The notes under the pieces were generated by a model. That model was not told the DNA's origin. It worked only from the letters and a program-made list of their open reading frames with translations, and made no database searches. This document shows positions 43,807 through 52,382 of a stretch of DNA of 64,000 bases, in pieces. Source of the DNA: Arcobacter sp. F155 (GTDB taxonomy: Bacteria > Campylobacterota > Campylobacteria > Campylobacterales > Arcobacteraceae); the NCBI RefSeq assembly GCF_004116455.1, contig NZ_PDJU01000014.1, forward strand, positions 1-64,000. Reading direction: 5' to 3'. Within the stretch, counting starts at the first letter, position 1. Each line of letters begins with the position of its first letter. Position numbers and translations under genes: made by a program.

Positions 43807-45927
43807 TTACTCTCTAAATTTCTTTTTGTGTACATTGTCGAGAATTTTGTTAGCTAAATCTGAAGTGTTTTTAGCTATATCATGTGTTTGAGCTGCAACG
43901 GAAGCATTGTTTTGTGTCTGTTGGTCAAGTTTATTGATTACATCATTTATTTGTTCAATACTTGTTTTTTGCTCTTTAGAAGCATCTGAAATATCTTTGA
44001 TTGCTCTTGTTGTTTTTTCGATGTTTTCATTTAGTTTTTCATATCCTGCAATCATATGGTCTGCTATTTGTTTACCATTGTTTGTTTTGCTTGTTGCATT
44101 TTCTACAAGTGTTTTTATCTCTCTTGCCGCTTCAGCACTTCTTGTTGCAAGGTTTCTAACTTCTTGTGCAACAACAGCAAAACCTTTTCCTGCTTCACCA
44201 GCAGTTGCTGCTTCAACAGCTGCATTTAGTGAAAGGATATTTGTTTGGAAAGCAATTTGGTCGATTACAGTAATAGCTTCTGCAATAGATTGTGTTTGCT
44301 CGTTGATTTCATCCATTGATTTTACAGTAGAAGTTGCTAAGTTCTGACCTTCAGAAATTGAGTTTGATAACTCATTTGAGTGTTCTGTCATCTCAGCTAT
44401 TCTATTTGTATTACTTACTACTGTACTTGTGATTTCTTCAATCGAAGCAGCTGTTTCTTCTAAGGATACAGCTGTTGTATTTGAAGACCTATTTAAAGTA
44501 TCAACATTGCTTAAAAGTACATCTGAACTTTGTTGAAGTTCTAAACCGTTTGCTTTATTTTCTTGAAGCATTTTATTGATGATATTACAAAGGTCGTTTA
44601 ATCCCTTTGCAACATTACCATTTGCATTGTCAATTGTATCTACAAAGTTGAAGTTTGAGTACTCTTTAAGTTGTTGAACAATAGGGTTTATATCATCATT
44701 TACATTTTCTTGAATAGTTTTAATCATGCTGTTTAAAATATCTTTTAACTCATCAAGAGATTTGTTTGTAGTACTCTTGTTTACTTTGATATTTAGTTTC
44801 CCATGATTTATATGATTTACTACTTGTTTTACTTCTTCGATTAACTCTTTATCTTTTTCTAAACTACTTGCAACAGAAACCATTTCTTGGTCAATCATGC
44901 TTGCCATGTTTCCAAACTCATCATTTGTTTTTATATCTAGTTTAGAGATATTTGATTCCTCTCCTTTTAAGTATCTGAAGAAAAATTGTAAACCACTTTC
45001 AACTTTTTTTATAGGAGCAAGGACTTTAAGTAAGGAGAAGAAAATAAAAGCAACAATAATAAGTAATAAAACAATATAAAGGATAATCTCTTTTAATACA
45101 TTATTGTTTATCTCTTCATATATTGAGTCTTTTTCTACTTCAACTACTAGTTTCCAGTTTGTTGTTGCTATCGTACTATATGCAGCAAGTTTATCTACAT
45201 CATTTCTAAGGGCTTCATTGAAATCTGCTTTGTTTTTTGTTAAAACTTGAGGAAGTAGGGCATCAGGTTTATTTAGCAACTCTTTATTTTTATGAATAAT
45301 TACATTATTTTCATCATTTACTAAATATGCAAGTCCAATACCAGGAATTTTTATATTTAAAATTGTATCAACAATAGTATCAATAAAAATATCAGAACCT
45401 ACAACACCAATTAGTTTTCCATCTTGAAGTAAAGGCGTATAAACAGAAACAACCAATTTTTTTGTAGAAACATCTACATAAGGGTTTGATACACCAGATT
45501 TTCTTGTTTTTACTGCATCTTGATACCATGGTCTTTTTCTTGCATCATAATTATCTTTTTCTATATTTAAGATATCTTTATTTGATAAGACTAGTGAACC
45601 ATCATTTTCAAAACCAATATAAACATCAACAAATTTACCAGCCTTTGTTGATAGTCTTAGTTTATCTATAACTATATCATTGTCAGCTGTGATAGTGACA
45701 TCTTGTAGCTCATCAACAATCGCTTCTAAAATATCAATTTTTGATTGGATATAACTATTAATAAAATTAGAAGTATCAATAGCTATACTTAGTTCTTCTT
45801 GCTTAACCATGTTATATTCGGACGTATAGCTACTTTTGGTATTATAAAAGCCAAGTATTACAAAAGAGATAAATGTACTTAAAAGTACAACTGTTAGGAT
45901 TTTACTTTTGATGCTATTTATTTTCAT
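43807..45927 (-). CDS. Methyl-accepting chemotaxis protein with Cache sensor
   Basis: 706 residues: a span at about 8-27, a dCache-type periplasmic domain (D-A-R-K-R-P-W-Y-Q-D-A and V-S-V-Y-T-P-L-L-Q-D-G-K-L-I-G-V-V-G), a second span near 270-295, HAMP, and a signalling hairpin with the highly conserved tip E-A-G-K-G-F-A-V-V-A-Q-E-V-R. I chose the ATG at 45927 because AAGGAA precedes it and the usual M-K-I-N-S-I-K-S-K start follows; an ATG at 45972 in frame would add 15 residues without family support. It senses a small extracellular molecule for chemotaxis. No CheR-binding tail. Confidence 0.95.
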   Translation of the reverse strand: MKINSIKSKILTVVLLSTFISFVILGFYNTKSSYTSEYNMVKQEELSIAIDTSNFINSYIQSKIDILEAIVDELQDVTITADNDIVIDKLRLSTKAGKFVDVYIGFENDGSLVLSNKDILNIEKDNYDARKRPWYQDAVKTRKSGVSNPYVDVSTKKLVVSVYTPLLQDGKLIGVVGSDIFIDTIVDTILNIKIPGIGLAYLVNDENNVIIHKNKELLNKPDALLPQVLTKNKADFNEALRNDVDKLAAYSTIATTNWKLVVEVEKDSIYEEINNNVLKEIILYIVLLLIIVAFIFFSLLKVLAPIKKVESGLQFFFRYLKGEESNISKLDIKTNDEFGNMASMIDQEMVSVASSLEKDKELIEEVKQVVNHINHGKLNIKVNKSTTNKSLDELKDILNSMIKTIQENVNDDINPIVQQLKEYSNFNFVDTIDNANGNVAKGLNDLCNIINKMLQENKANGLELQQSSDVLLSNVDTLNRSSNTTAVSLEETAASIEEITSTVVSNTNRIAEMTEHSNELSNSISEGQNLATSTVKSMDEINEQTQSIAEAITVIDQIAFQTNILSLNAAVEAATAGEAGKGFAVVAQEVRNLATRSAEAAREIKTLVENATSKTNNGKQIADHMIAGYEKLNENIEKTTRAIKDISDASKEQKTSIEQINDVINKLDQQTQNNASVAAQTHDIAKNTSDLANKILDNVHKKKFRE

Positions 45928-46048
45928 GTGACTTTCCTTAAATGACATTAAGTTATGATAACACAGAAACATATCAAAATGGTAACAAAAATGATTAGTT
46001 TATAAACTTTATAATAAATTTATTATTGGAGAGAAAAAAAGAGCAAAA

Positions 46049-46081
46049 AAAAAGGCCAAGAGAAAAACTCTTGACCTTTTT
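46049..46081 (-). terminator. Terminator of atpE
   Basis: Arms around AAAGGCCAAGAG and CTCTTGACCTTT (one mismatch) with an AAAAA loop form a strong stem. On the minus strand it is followed by a long T run, a typical intrinsic terminator. Confidence 0.8.
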
Positions 46082-46109
46082 AAGTTATCAGTTCTGTAGT
46101 AAGTACTGA

Positions 46110-46424
46110 TTACCCTAAGAATGGGTTTGCATATAATGCGATCATCGCAATAACTAATGCATAAATAACTTGTGCTTCGATCATCGCTAATGCAATGAAC
46201 ATAGTAGTCATTAATTTTCCACCTAAACCTGGGTTTCTAGCAGTACCAGCGATTGTTGCAGCAGCAGTGTTACCCATACCGATAGCACCACCAAGTGCAG
46301 CAAGACCAAGTCCGATACCTGCAGCAACTACAGAGTAAGCTTTTAAAGTTTCGTTTGCAACTGCACCATCAGCAGCGAATGCAGCACCAGCAATAGCTAG
46401 CATTAAAAGAACGATTTTTTTCAT
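46110..46424 (-). CDS. atpE: ATP synthase F0 subunit c
   Basis: The 104-residue proteolipid has a cleavable-looking N-terminal segment (M-K-K-I-V-L-L-M-L-A, to A-F-A-A), then two hairpin helices with the polar loop A-R-N-P-G and the ion-binding Glu in A-M-I-E-A-Q. The residues around the Glu lack the Ser/Thr of sodium-binding c-rings, so proton coupling is expected. It is encoded alone with its own terminator, apart from other atp genes, which is usual for Campylobacterota. The extra N-terminal signal is also seen in this lineage. Confidence 0.97.
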   Translation of the reverse strand: MKKIVLLMLAIAGAAFAADGAVANETLKAYSVVAAGIGLGLAALGGAIGMGNTAAATIAGTARNPGLGGKLMTTMFIALAMIEAQVIYALVIAMIALYANPFLG

Positions 46425-46452
46425 TCTAGATTCCTTATAATATTTTTGTTTT

Positions 46453-46492
46453 CAAAGTCCGTTCGGCTTGCGTATCCCTACTTATCACTTTG
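46453..46492 (-). promoter_or_regulatory. GC-richer leader element upstream of atpE
   Basis: CAAAGT and ACTTTG close a 40-base segment that is visibly richer in G and C than its surroundings. It lies 29-68 bases upstream of the atpE start, inside the likely 5' leader. It may be a structured RNA leader or a regulatory site; I recognise no known family. Confidence 0.3.
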
Positions 46493-46631
46493 ATTGGCAA
46501 GATTTTATCTCAATGAACTTTAAAGTTACATTAGAAAAAGCTTATTTCTAAGAAAAAAATTACAAAAAATAAATAATAAAAAGTTCAATTTGATTGGAGT
46601 ATAATAGAGCTTTATTAATAAGGAATCAAAT

Positions 46632-48749
46632 ATGAAGAAACTCTTTTTCTCTCTTACTCTAATTATAGTTTTAACAATTGGTACTATATATGGGGTATTA
46701 TTTACATCACCAGGTAACTCATTTGTTGCTTCAATTATTGAAGATAAAGTAAATGAAGGGCAAAAAGATGTCAATCTAAAAGTAAACAACTTTGTTCTAA
46801 CTATGGATAAAATTGTATTTAAAGCAACTATTGATGACAACTCAGAAATAAATGTTTTTGGTGCTTTAAATATTTTTGCTAAAAGTATTGACGTAAACTA
46901 TAATATAAATATAAAAGATTTATCAAAACTTCAAAACATAACAAAACAAAAACTTAATGGCTCTTTTTCTACAAAAGGTATAGTAAGAGGAGATGAAGCT
47001 TTTTCAGAAGTTATTGGAGAGAGTTTAGTTGCTTCAGGAAAAACTGATTATGATATAAAACTTGAAAAATTCCAACCCAAGAAAATATTATTTGAAATGA
47101 CAAATGTAAGAGTTGATGAACTTTTATATATGTTAAATCAACCAAAATATGCAACAGGACTTTTAAATATTGATGCAAATATTAAAAATGCAGATATAAA
47201 TAACCTTGATGGTATCGTAAATACTTCTGTTTCAAATGGTATTTTAAATACTCTTGCAATACAGCCAAAAGCAAATAAAAAGGCTTATGCTCCTATAACT
47301 TTTAGTTCTAAAACTCATACTCAGCTTTCAAGTGAAACTGCATCTTCTCAAGTTGATTTTGATAGTACAATTGCAAGTTTAAATATTAAAAAAGCTGATT
47401 ATAATTTAAAAGAAAACTCATTAGTGAGTGATTATAAACTTTTTGTGAAGAGTTTATCTAAGTTAGAACCTTTAATTAACCAAAAACTAAATGGTAACTT
47501 CACAGCTATTGGTGATGTAAAGTTTCAAAACAATAATTTAGATTTATCAGGTTCTACTGATATTTTTAAATCAAATACTACATATAAAGTAACTACTAAA
47601 AACAATAAACCAGAAACAGTAAAACTGAATATGAATGATGCACAACTGGCATATGTTTTAAATTTAGTTGACCAACCTAAATTTGCAACGGGTCTTTTAA
47701 ATATTGATGCAGATATTAAAAATGCAGACTTAAATAATCTTGATGGTAAGGTTATTGCAACAGTTGTAAATGGTTTAGTAAATAATAGTATTGTAAATAA
47801 AGAGTTTGAACAAAAATTAAAAGATAAAATCAATTTTGATGCTGTAATTGACAGTTCTTTAGAAAAAACTTTAGCTAGTTCAATTGTTGATGTAAACACT
47901 ACTTTAGCAAATGTTGATATGAAAAAAGCAGTTTACAATCTAAAAGATTTAATATTTACAAGTGACTATTTACTAACAGTAGCAGACCTTAGTAAACTTA
48001 AAGATGTAACTGGTCAAAAGATGAGAGGAAATCTAAGTTTAACAGGAAATATCAAACAAGCCAAAGATGAGTTAAATGTAGATGGTCAAACAAAACTATT
48101 TGGTGGAGATATTAACTTTAACCTTGTAAATGATAACTTCACTGCAAAAATAGATGGGGTTGAAGTTAAAGACTTAACTCATATGATGTATTATCCTGAG
48201 ATTTTCACTTCTAAGTCAAATATCGATGTAAACTATAATACAACTTCAAAAATTGGTAATATCAAAGGAAGTTTAATAAACGGACAATTTATTCAAAATG
48301 AATTCTCAAATATTATCAATACTTTTGCTAAGTTTGATATTACAAAAGAGATTTATAAAACAGTAGATATTGATAGTAAAATAAATAAAGATATCATAAA
48401 TACAATTGTAAATATGGAAAGTCAATATACTACAATCAAAGTTCCAAACAGTACATTAAATACAAAAGCAAATACAATTAATGCATTAGTTAAAACAAAA
48501 ATCAAAAAGTATGAGTTTGATACAAAAGTTAAAGGAAATCTATCTAACCCTAAAGTTAATGTAGATACAAGTAAGTTTGTAAAAGATAAACTGAAAAATA
48601 AAGTAAAAGAGAAGTTAGAAGATAAATTAAAAGACTCTATTTTAAAAGATCTTTTTAATAAAGCTCCAACTCCTCAAGACCAAATAAAAAAGCCAGCAAC
48701 TGATGAAGAGATAGCTAGAGCTTTTAAAGAGATGTTTGGTCAAAACTAA
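46632..48749 (+). CDS. AsmA-like protein with internal repeats
   Basis: The 705-residue protein has one N-terminal membrane helix (about 4-24), then long beta-rich repeats and a Lys-rich C-terminus. A unit of about 200 residues recurs: L-S-K-L-x-x-x-x-x-Q-K-L/M-x-G-x-x appears three times, and Q-P-K-Y/F-A-T-G-L-L-N-I-D-A twice. AsmA-family proteins bridge the inner and outer membranes and carry lipids, or affect outer-membrane assembly. It is probably anchored in the inner membrane with the body in the periplasm. The nucleotide copies are also similar, suggesting fairly recent duplication. Confidence 0.78.
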   Translation: MKKLFFSLTLIIVLTIGTIYGVLFTSPGNSFVASIIEDKVNEGQKDVNLKVNNFVLTMDKIVFKATIDDNSEINVFGALNIFAKSIDVNYNINIKDLSKLQNITKQKLNGSFSTKGIVRGDEAFSEVIGESLVASGKTDYDIKLEKFQPKKILFEMTNVRVDELLYMLNQPKYATGLLNIDANIKNADINNLDGIVNTSVSNGILNTLAIQPKANKKAYAPITFSSKTHTQLSSETASSQVDFDSTIASLNIKKADYNLKENSLVSDYKLFVKSLSKLEPLINQKLNGNFTAIGDVKFQNNNLDLSGSTDIFKSNTTYKVTTKNNKPETVKLNMNDAQLAYVLNLVDQPKFATGLLNIDADIKNADLNNLDGKVIATVVNGLVNNSIVNKEFEQKLKDKINFDAVIDSSLEKTLASSIVDVNTTLANVDMKKAVYNLKDLIFTSDYLLTVADLSKLKDVTGQKMRGNLSLTGNIKQAKDELNVDGQTKLFGGDINFNLVNDNFTAKIDGVEVKDLTHMMYYPEIFTSKSNIDVNYNTTSKIGNIKGSLINGQFIQNEFSNIINTFAKFDITKEIYKTVDIDSKINKDIINTIVNMESQYTTIKVPNSTLNTKANTINALVKTKIKKYEFDTKVKGNLSNPKVNVDTSKFVKDKLKNKVKEKLEDKLKDSILKDLFNKAPTPQDQIKKPATDEEIARAFKEMFGQN

Positions 48750-48754
48750 ATATT

Positions 48755-49450
48755 CTATTTTAATTCATCTGTAAGAGGTAGGGAAACTCCTACCCATGCA
48801 GCAATTCCTCCTCTATACCAAAGAATTTTTTCTTTTGGAAAACCTATTTTTATAAGTGTTTTTATAGCTCTTGGTGACTGAGCACACCATGAACCATTAC
48901 AAAAAAATAGAGCAGTTTTGGCATTTGTAAAATCATAGTTGTTTTTATCTTCTATTTTTACCCCTAAAAGTTCAAAGGCTCTTTCATATTCAAGTTCAAA
49001 ATCCTCATCATACTCTAACTCATCATATGGAATATTTACAGCACTTGGAATAGTTCCTTTGTTAAACCAATCCTTTGTTCTACTATCTACTAAAATAAAG
49101 TTTTCAGGTTTTTTACTTGATTTGTTTTCAATAAATTCTAATACTTCAAGCTCTGCAAATGTTTTGATATCTTTATGTAAAAAAAGAGGTTGAATTGTTC
49201 CTTTTGTAGTAATAAAAGTCTTTTTGCACTTTTTGTGAACTTTTGATGAAGCTAAACTTTCACTTTGAAAAGTTTCTACATCCACTGCAAGATTTAAACA
49301 CTCTTTGTAGTCTTGTCTTTCGATTGTATAGTTTTCTTTTTTACCATTTGAGTATGTATGTTCTACTTTTACACCTTTAAGAGGTAGCATTATAGGATTT
49401 ATTGCATATGAATAAATAGAAAGAAAAAATACAAGAATAAGCTTTTTCAT
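48755..49450 (-). CDS. Periplasmic rhodanese-domain protein
   Basis: The 231-residue protein has a signal peptide (M-K-K-L-I-L-V-F-F-L, to Y-S-Y-A), about 85 residues without a recognised fold, and a rhodanese domain with V-D-S-R-T-K-D-W-F, I-P-S-A-V-N-I-P-Y and the active loop F-F-C-N-G-S-W-C-A-Q-S-P. A second Cys follows the catalytic one in the loop. Rhodaneses transfer sulphane sulphur or act as binding modules; the periplasmic place suggests sulphur or redox chemistry outside the cytoplasm. It is convergent with the AsmA-like gene. Confidence 0.88.
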   Translation of the reverse strand: MKKLILVFFLSIYSYAINPIMLPLKGVKVEHTYSNGKKENYTIERQDYKECLNLAVDVETFQSESLASSKVHKKCKKTFITTKGTIQPLFLHKDIKTFAELEVLEFIENKSSKKPENFILVDSRTKDWFNKGTIPSAVNIPYDELEYDEDFELEYERAFELLGVKIEDKNNYDFTNAKTALFFCNGSWCAQSPRAIKTLIKIGFPKEKILWYRGGIAAWVGVSLPLTDELK

Positions 49451-49536
49451 AAAGAACTCCTAAATTTATTTTATTGTAAGCTAATAGCTAAATAATATCT
49501 ATATTTAATTTAAAGAAATAATTACAAGGATAAACT

Positions 49537-50241
49537 ATGTCTAAAAGAGTATTAGTAACTGGTGGAAATAAAGGAATAGGACTAAAGGTTGTAGAAAAGT
49601 TTTTAGAGCTTGATTATGAAGTTATTACACTAGCTAGAAACTATGATAACTTTCCGTATAAAGATAATGAAAAAGTAAAAACTATAGAGTATGATTTATC
49701 TGATGTAGATGGACTGAGTGCTTTAGCTAAAGAAGTAGGGGATATTGATATTTTGATTAACAATGCAGGTTATATGCAACCAAAATATACTTACAATAAC
49801 TATCCAAAAGAAGCAAAAGAGCATATTATGAATGTAGATTTACATGCTCCTGTTGAGCTAATGAACTTATTTAGTGAAGGTATGAAGAAAAAAGGTTATG
49901 GAAGAATAGTAAATACAGCTTCAATCGCAGGACAAATAGGTCACCCTGATGTTTGGTATGGGATTGCAAAAGCAGGGCTTATAAATGCTACAAAAATTTA
50001 TGCTAAGCTTTTAGGAAGTGATGGTATTACTGTAAATTGTGTTGCTCCAAGTGCAGCTGAAACAGATATGCAAAAAGATAATGATGAAGCTAGAAAAGCT
50101 GCATTTAAAGCAGCAGTTGTAACAAATAGATTTGCAGAACCTGAAGAAGTAGCAGCAGCTATTTTTTGGTTAGCAACTGATTGTCCAGAGTATATAAATG
50201 GAATTACAATTGATATAAACAATTGCTTTTATCCAAGATAG
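49537..50241 (+). CDS. Short-chain dehydrogenase/reductase (SDR)
   Basis: The 234-residue classical SDR has the Rossmann motif T-G-G-N-K-G-I-G, N-N-A-G, catalytic Ser in N-T-A-S-I-A-G, and Y-G-I-A-K with the catalytic Tyr and Lys. It ends with a G-I-T-I-D-I-N-N segment. It uses NAD(P)H for reduction or oxidation of a carbonyl compound; FabG-like activity is one possibility. Substrate cannot be read. It stands alone and is followed by a convergent terminator. Confidence 0.92.
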   Translation: MSKRVLVTGGNKGIGLKVVEKFLELDYEVITLARNYDNFPYKDNEKVKTIEYDLSDVDGLSALAKEVGDIDILINNAGYMQPKYTYNNYPKEAKEHIMNVDLHAPVELMNLFSEGMKKKGYGRIVNTASIAGQIGHPDVWYGIAKAGLINATKIYAKLLGSDGITVNCVAPSAAETDMQKDNDEARKAAFKAAVVTNRFAEPEEVAAAIFWLATDCPEYINGITIDINNCFYPR

Positions 50242-50257
50242 GTTTAAAACCTATCTT
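50235..50257. terminator. Bidirectional terminator after the SDR gene
   Basis: AAGATAGGTTT and AAACCTATCTT pair around a short centre. The hairpin overlaps the SDR stop codon and lies before the convergent OB-fold gene. Confidence 0.6.
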
Positions 50258-50263
50258 TGGAAA

Positions 50264-50950
50264 TTAGATTTTTTCAACCTTTGCATTTACTCCAATAACT
50301 TTATATTTAAAGCCATATCCATAATCTACATCTGTATTGATTGTTCCAGTAACTTTTATTTTGTCACCTTTTTTTACTTTTTCATCTTCATTTGTTGACC
50401 TAAAAATGATTGCATTATCATTATTTTGGATTTTAATCCAAGTATTTCCCATGACTTTATTTGATACTTGAACTACTTCTCCTTGAACAGTTACATTTTT
50501 ATTTTTAAACTTTTTAATATCTTTTTGAATAGTTGCAATATCAGTTTTAATAGCTTTTTCTTTTGAAATAGTGATATCATCAAATTTTGGATTTGGCTTT
50601 TTTTTCATAGCTTGTCCATGAATTCCATGTACATTGTCAACTCCATGAATAGCCTTTTTTTGACCTTCAATTTCACCAAATAAAACTTTATCAAAAGTTT
50701 TTTCTAGAGTTTTACTTTTAAAGTTTGTCATCCATGTTGACTCTTTAAGTGTTACTTTGTCTCCTACTTTTACATCTGTTTTAGGAATCGCTGCCCAAAT
50801 CTCTTCATCTTGTTTTTTTACTTTAATATAAATATATGCACCAGAGTCTTGTAACTCTAAAACTTCACCTTTGTGTAGCTTTCCTGCTGCAAGTAAACTA
50901 CTTGCTAAAAAAAGTGTTCCAATACATGCATGTGATAATTTTTTAATCAT
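50264..50950 (-). CDS. Exported OB-fold protein, NrfJ-like
   Basis: I chose the ATG at 50950, with AAGGA five bases before it; an upstream in-frame ATG at 50980 would add ten residues before the signal peptide (M-I-K-K-L-S-H-A-C-I-G, to L-L-A-A). The first half matches NrfJ-like proteins (G-E-V-L-E, G-A-Y-I-Y-I-K-V, I-W-A-A-I-P). The second half is an OB-fold (V-T-V-Q-G-E-V-V-Q-V, W-I-K-I-Q-N, K-V-T-G-T-I). NrfJ-type proteins have been linked to metal or haem handling in periplasm; role here unproven. Confidence 0.8.
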   Translation of the reverse strand: MIKKLSHACIGTLFLASSLLAAGKLHKGEVLELQDSGAYIYIKVKKQDEEIWAAIPKTDVKVGDKVTLKESTWMTNFKSKTLEKTFDKVLFGEIEGQKKAIHGVDNVHGIHGQAMKKKPNPKFDDITISKEKAIKTDIATIQKDIKKFKNKNVTVQGEVVQVSNKVMGNTWIKIQNNDNAIIFRSTNEDEKVKKGDKIKVTGTINTDVDYGYGFKYKVIGVNAKVEKI

Positions 50951-51080
50951 TTTAGTCCTTTTAACTGAATAGTTATTCATGAAATTTTATCAGAAAAAGA
51001 GTTTTAATTTATTGATATAGGTCATTAAAATAAGTTTATGTATAATAGATAATTATTTTAGATATAAAAGGCAAGTATTT

Positions 51081-52373
51081 ATGTTGAAAAAACTTTGGTT
51101 TCAAGTTCTTCTTGGAATGATATTTGGTGTTGTTTTAGGTCTTATACTTTCACCTAGTGCTTTTGCATTAGTACCAGAACATATTGCACTGAATATTGCA
51201 CCTTGGGTTGCATTAATAGGAAATATTTTTTTAGCTTTAATAAAAATGGTTGTAATTCCACTTGTTATGAGTTCAATAATTTTAGGAATAACAAGTTCCC
51301 AAGATATGGATACTTTAAAAAACTTAGGAATAAAAATTGCCCCATATTTTGTTTTTACTACTATGGTTGCTGTTACTATAGGAATTATTATTTCATATGT
51401 AATTATGCCAGGTGATTTTGTATCAAAAGAGATATTAAATACTATTTCAACTGCAACTGTTGCTATTAAAGAAGTAACTACATTTAATGAAATATCTTTA
51501 CCTGATTTAATTGTTGGACTGATACCTGTAAATACAGCACAGGCAAATTTAGATGGAAATATTTTAGCCTTTGTAATCTTAGCAATTTTTGTAGGAATAG
51601 CTTTAATGAATATGAAAGATGAAGACTCTAAACCTATGCTAGACTTAGCAAAATCTTTTCAAGCATTTTCTATGACAATCGTTCAATGGGCCATGAAATT
51701 AGCTCCTTATGCAGTATTTGGTTTGTTATGTAGTATTACTATCAAAATAGGATTTGATGCAATTTTTTCTATGTCAATGTATGTATTTACAGTATTACTT
51801 GGACTTTTTTCTCTTTTATGTTTTTATCTGATTATTGTTTATAGTGTAGGGAAAGTAAAACCTTTAGATTTTTTAAGCCGAATTAGAGAAGTTCAGCTTA
51901 TGGCTTTTTCTACTTCTTCATCAGCTGCTGTTATGCCTCTTTCTATGAAAACAGCAGAAGAACAATTAAATATACCAACTCCAATATCAAAATTTGTAAT
52001 ACCTCTTGGAGCTACAATTAACATGGATGGAACTGCAATTTATCAAGTTATAGCAGCACTATTTTTAACACAGCTTTTTGGTGTTGAGTTATCATTAGTA
52101 GAGGTTGTTGTTTTAGCTCTTACAACTGTTGGAGCTTCAATTGGAGCTCCAAGTACTCCTGGTGTTGGTATTGTAATCTTAGCAACTATTTTACAAGGAA
52201 TTGGTGTACCAGTTGAGGGAATAGCTTTGATTTTAGGAGTTGATAGGATTTTAGATATGTGCAGAACAACTATAAATGTTACAGGAGACTTAACAGCTTC
52301 AATTGTAATGAGAAGATTGACGGACTACAATCCTGTAGGAACTAAGATATCTAAAGATTTAAAATCTGCATAA
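51081..52373 (+). CDS. Dicarboxylate/amino acid:cation symporter (DAACS family)
   Basis: The 430-residue transporter of the GltP/GltT/DctA family has A-F-S-T-S-S-S-A-A-V-M-P as the serine-rich hairpin, N-M-D-G-T-A-I-Y in TM7, and P-G-V-G-I-V-I-L in the second hairpin. It imports glutamate, aspartate or C4-dicarboxylates with sodium or protons. M-C-R-T-T-I-N in TM8, with Arg, favours acidic amino acids or dicarboxylates. A perfect hairpin ends the gene. Confidence 0.94.
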   Translation: MLKKLWFQVLLGMIFGVVLGLILSPSAFALVPEHIALNIAPWVALIGNIFLALIKMVVIPLVMSSIILGITSSQDMDTLKNLGIKIAPYFVFTTMVAVTIGIIISYVIMPGDFVSKEILNTISTATVAIKEVTTFNEISLPDLIVGLIPVNTAQANLDGNILAFVILAIFVGIALMNMKDEDSKPMLDLAKSFQAFSMTIVQWAMKLAPYAVFGLLCSITIKIGFDAIFSMSMYVFTVLLGLFSLLCFYLIIVYSVGKVKPLDFLSRIREVQLMAFSTSSSAAVMPLSMKTAEEQLNIPTPISKFVIPLGATINMDGTAIYQVIAALFLTQLFGVELSLVEVVVLALTTVGASIGAPSTPGVGIVILATILQGIGVPVEGIALILGVDRILDMCRTTINVTGDLTASIVMRRLTDYNPVGTKISKDLKSA

Positions 52374-52381
52374 ATCTTTAG
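52351..52381. terminator. Bidirectional terminator between symporter and permease genes
   Basis: CTAAAGATTTA and TAAATCTTTAG form a perfect 11-bp stem with a 9-base loop. It overlaps the symporter stop codon, with a T run shortly after on the plus strand. Confidence 0.7.
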
Positions 52382-52382
52382 A

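Noticed and set aside
43907-44347. 146-codon open frame opposite the chemoreceptor signalling domain
   Set aside because: It mirrors a highly conserved coding region, has no ribosome-binding site and gives a Ser/Phe/Ala-rich product; it is a shadow of the true gene.
46526-46840. 104-codon minus-strand frame over the start of the AsmA-like gene
   Set aside because: It overlaps the signal-anchor of a clear plus-strand gene and starts inside it; low-complexity product.
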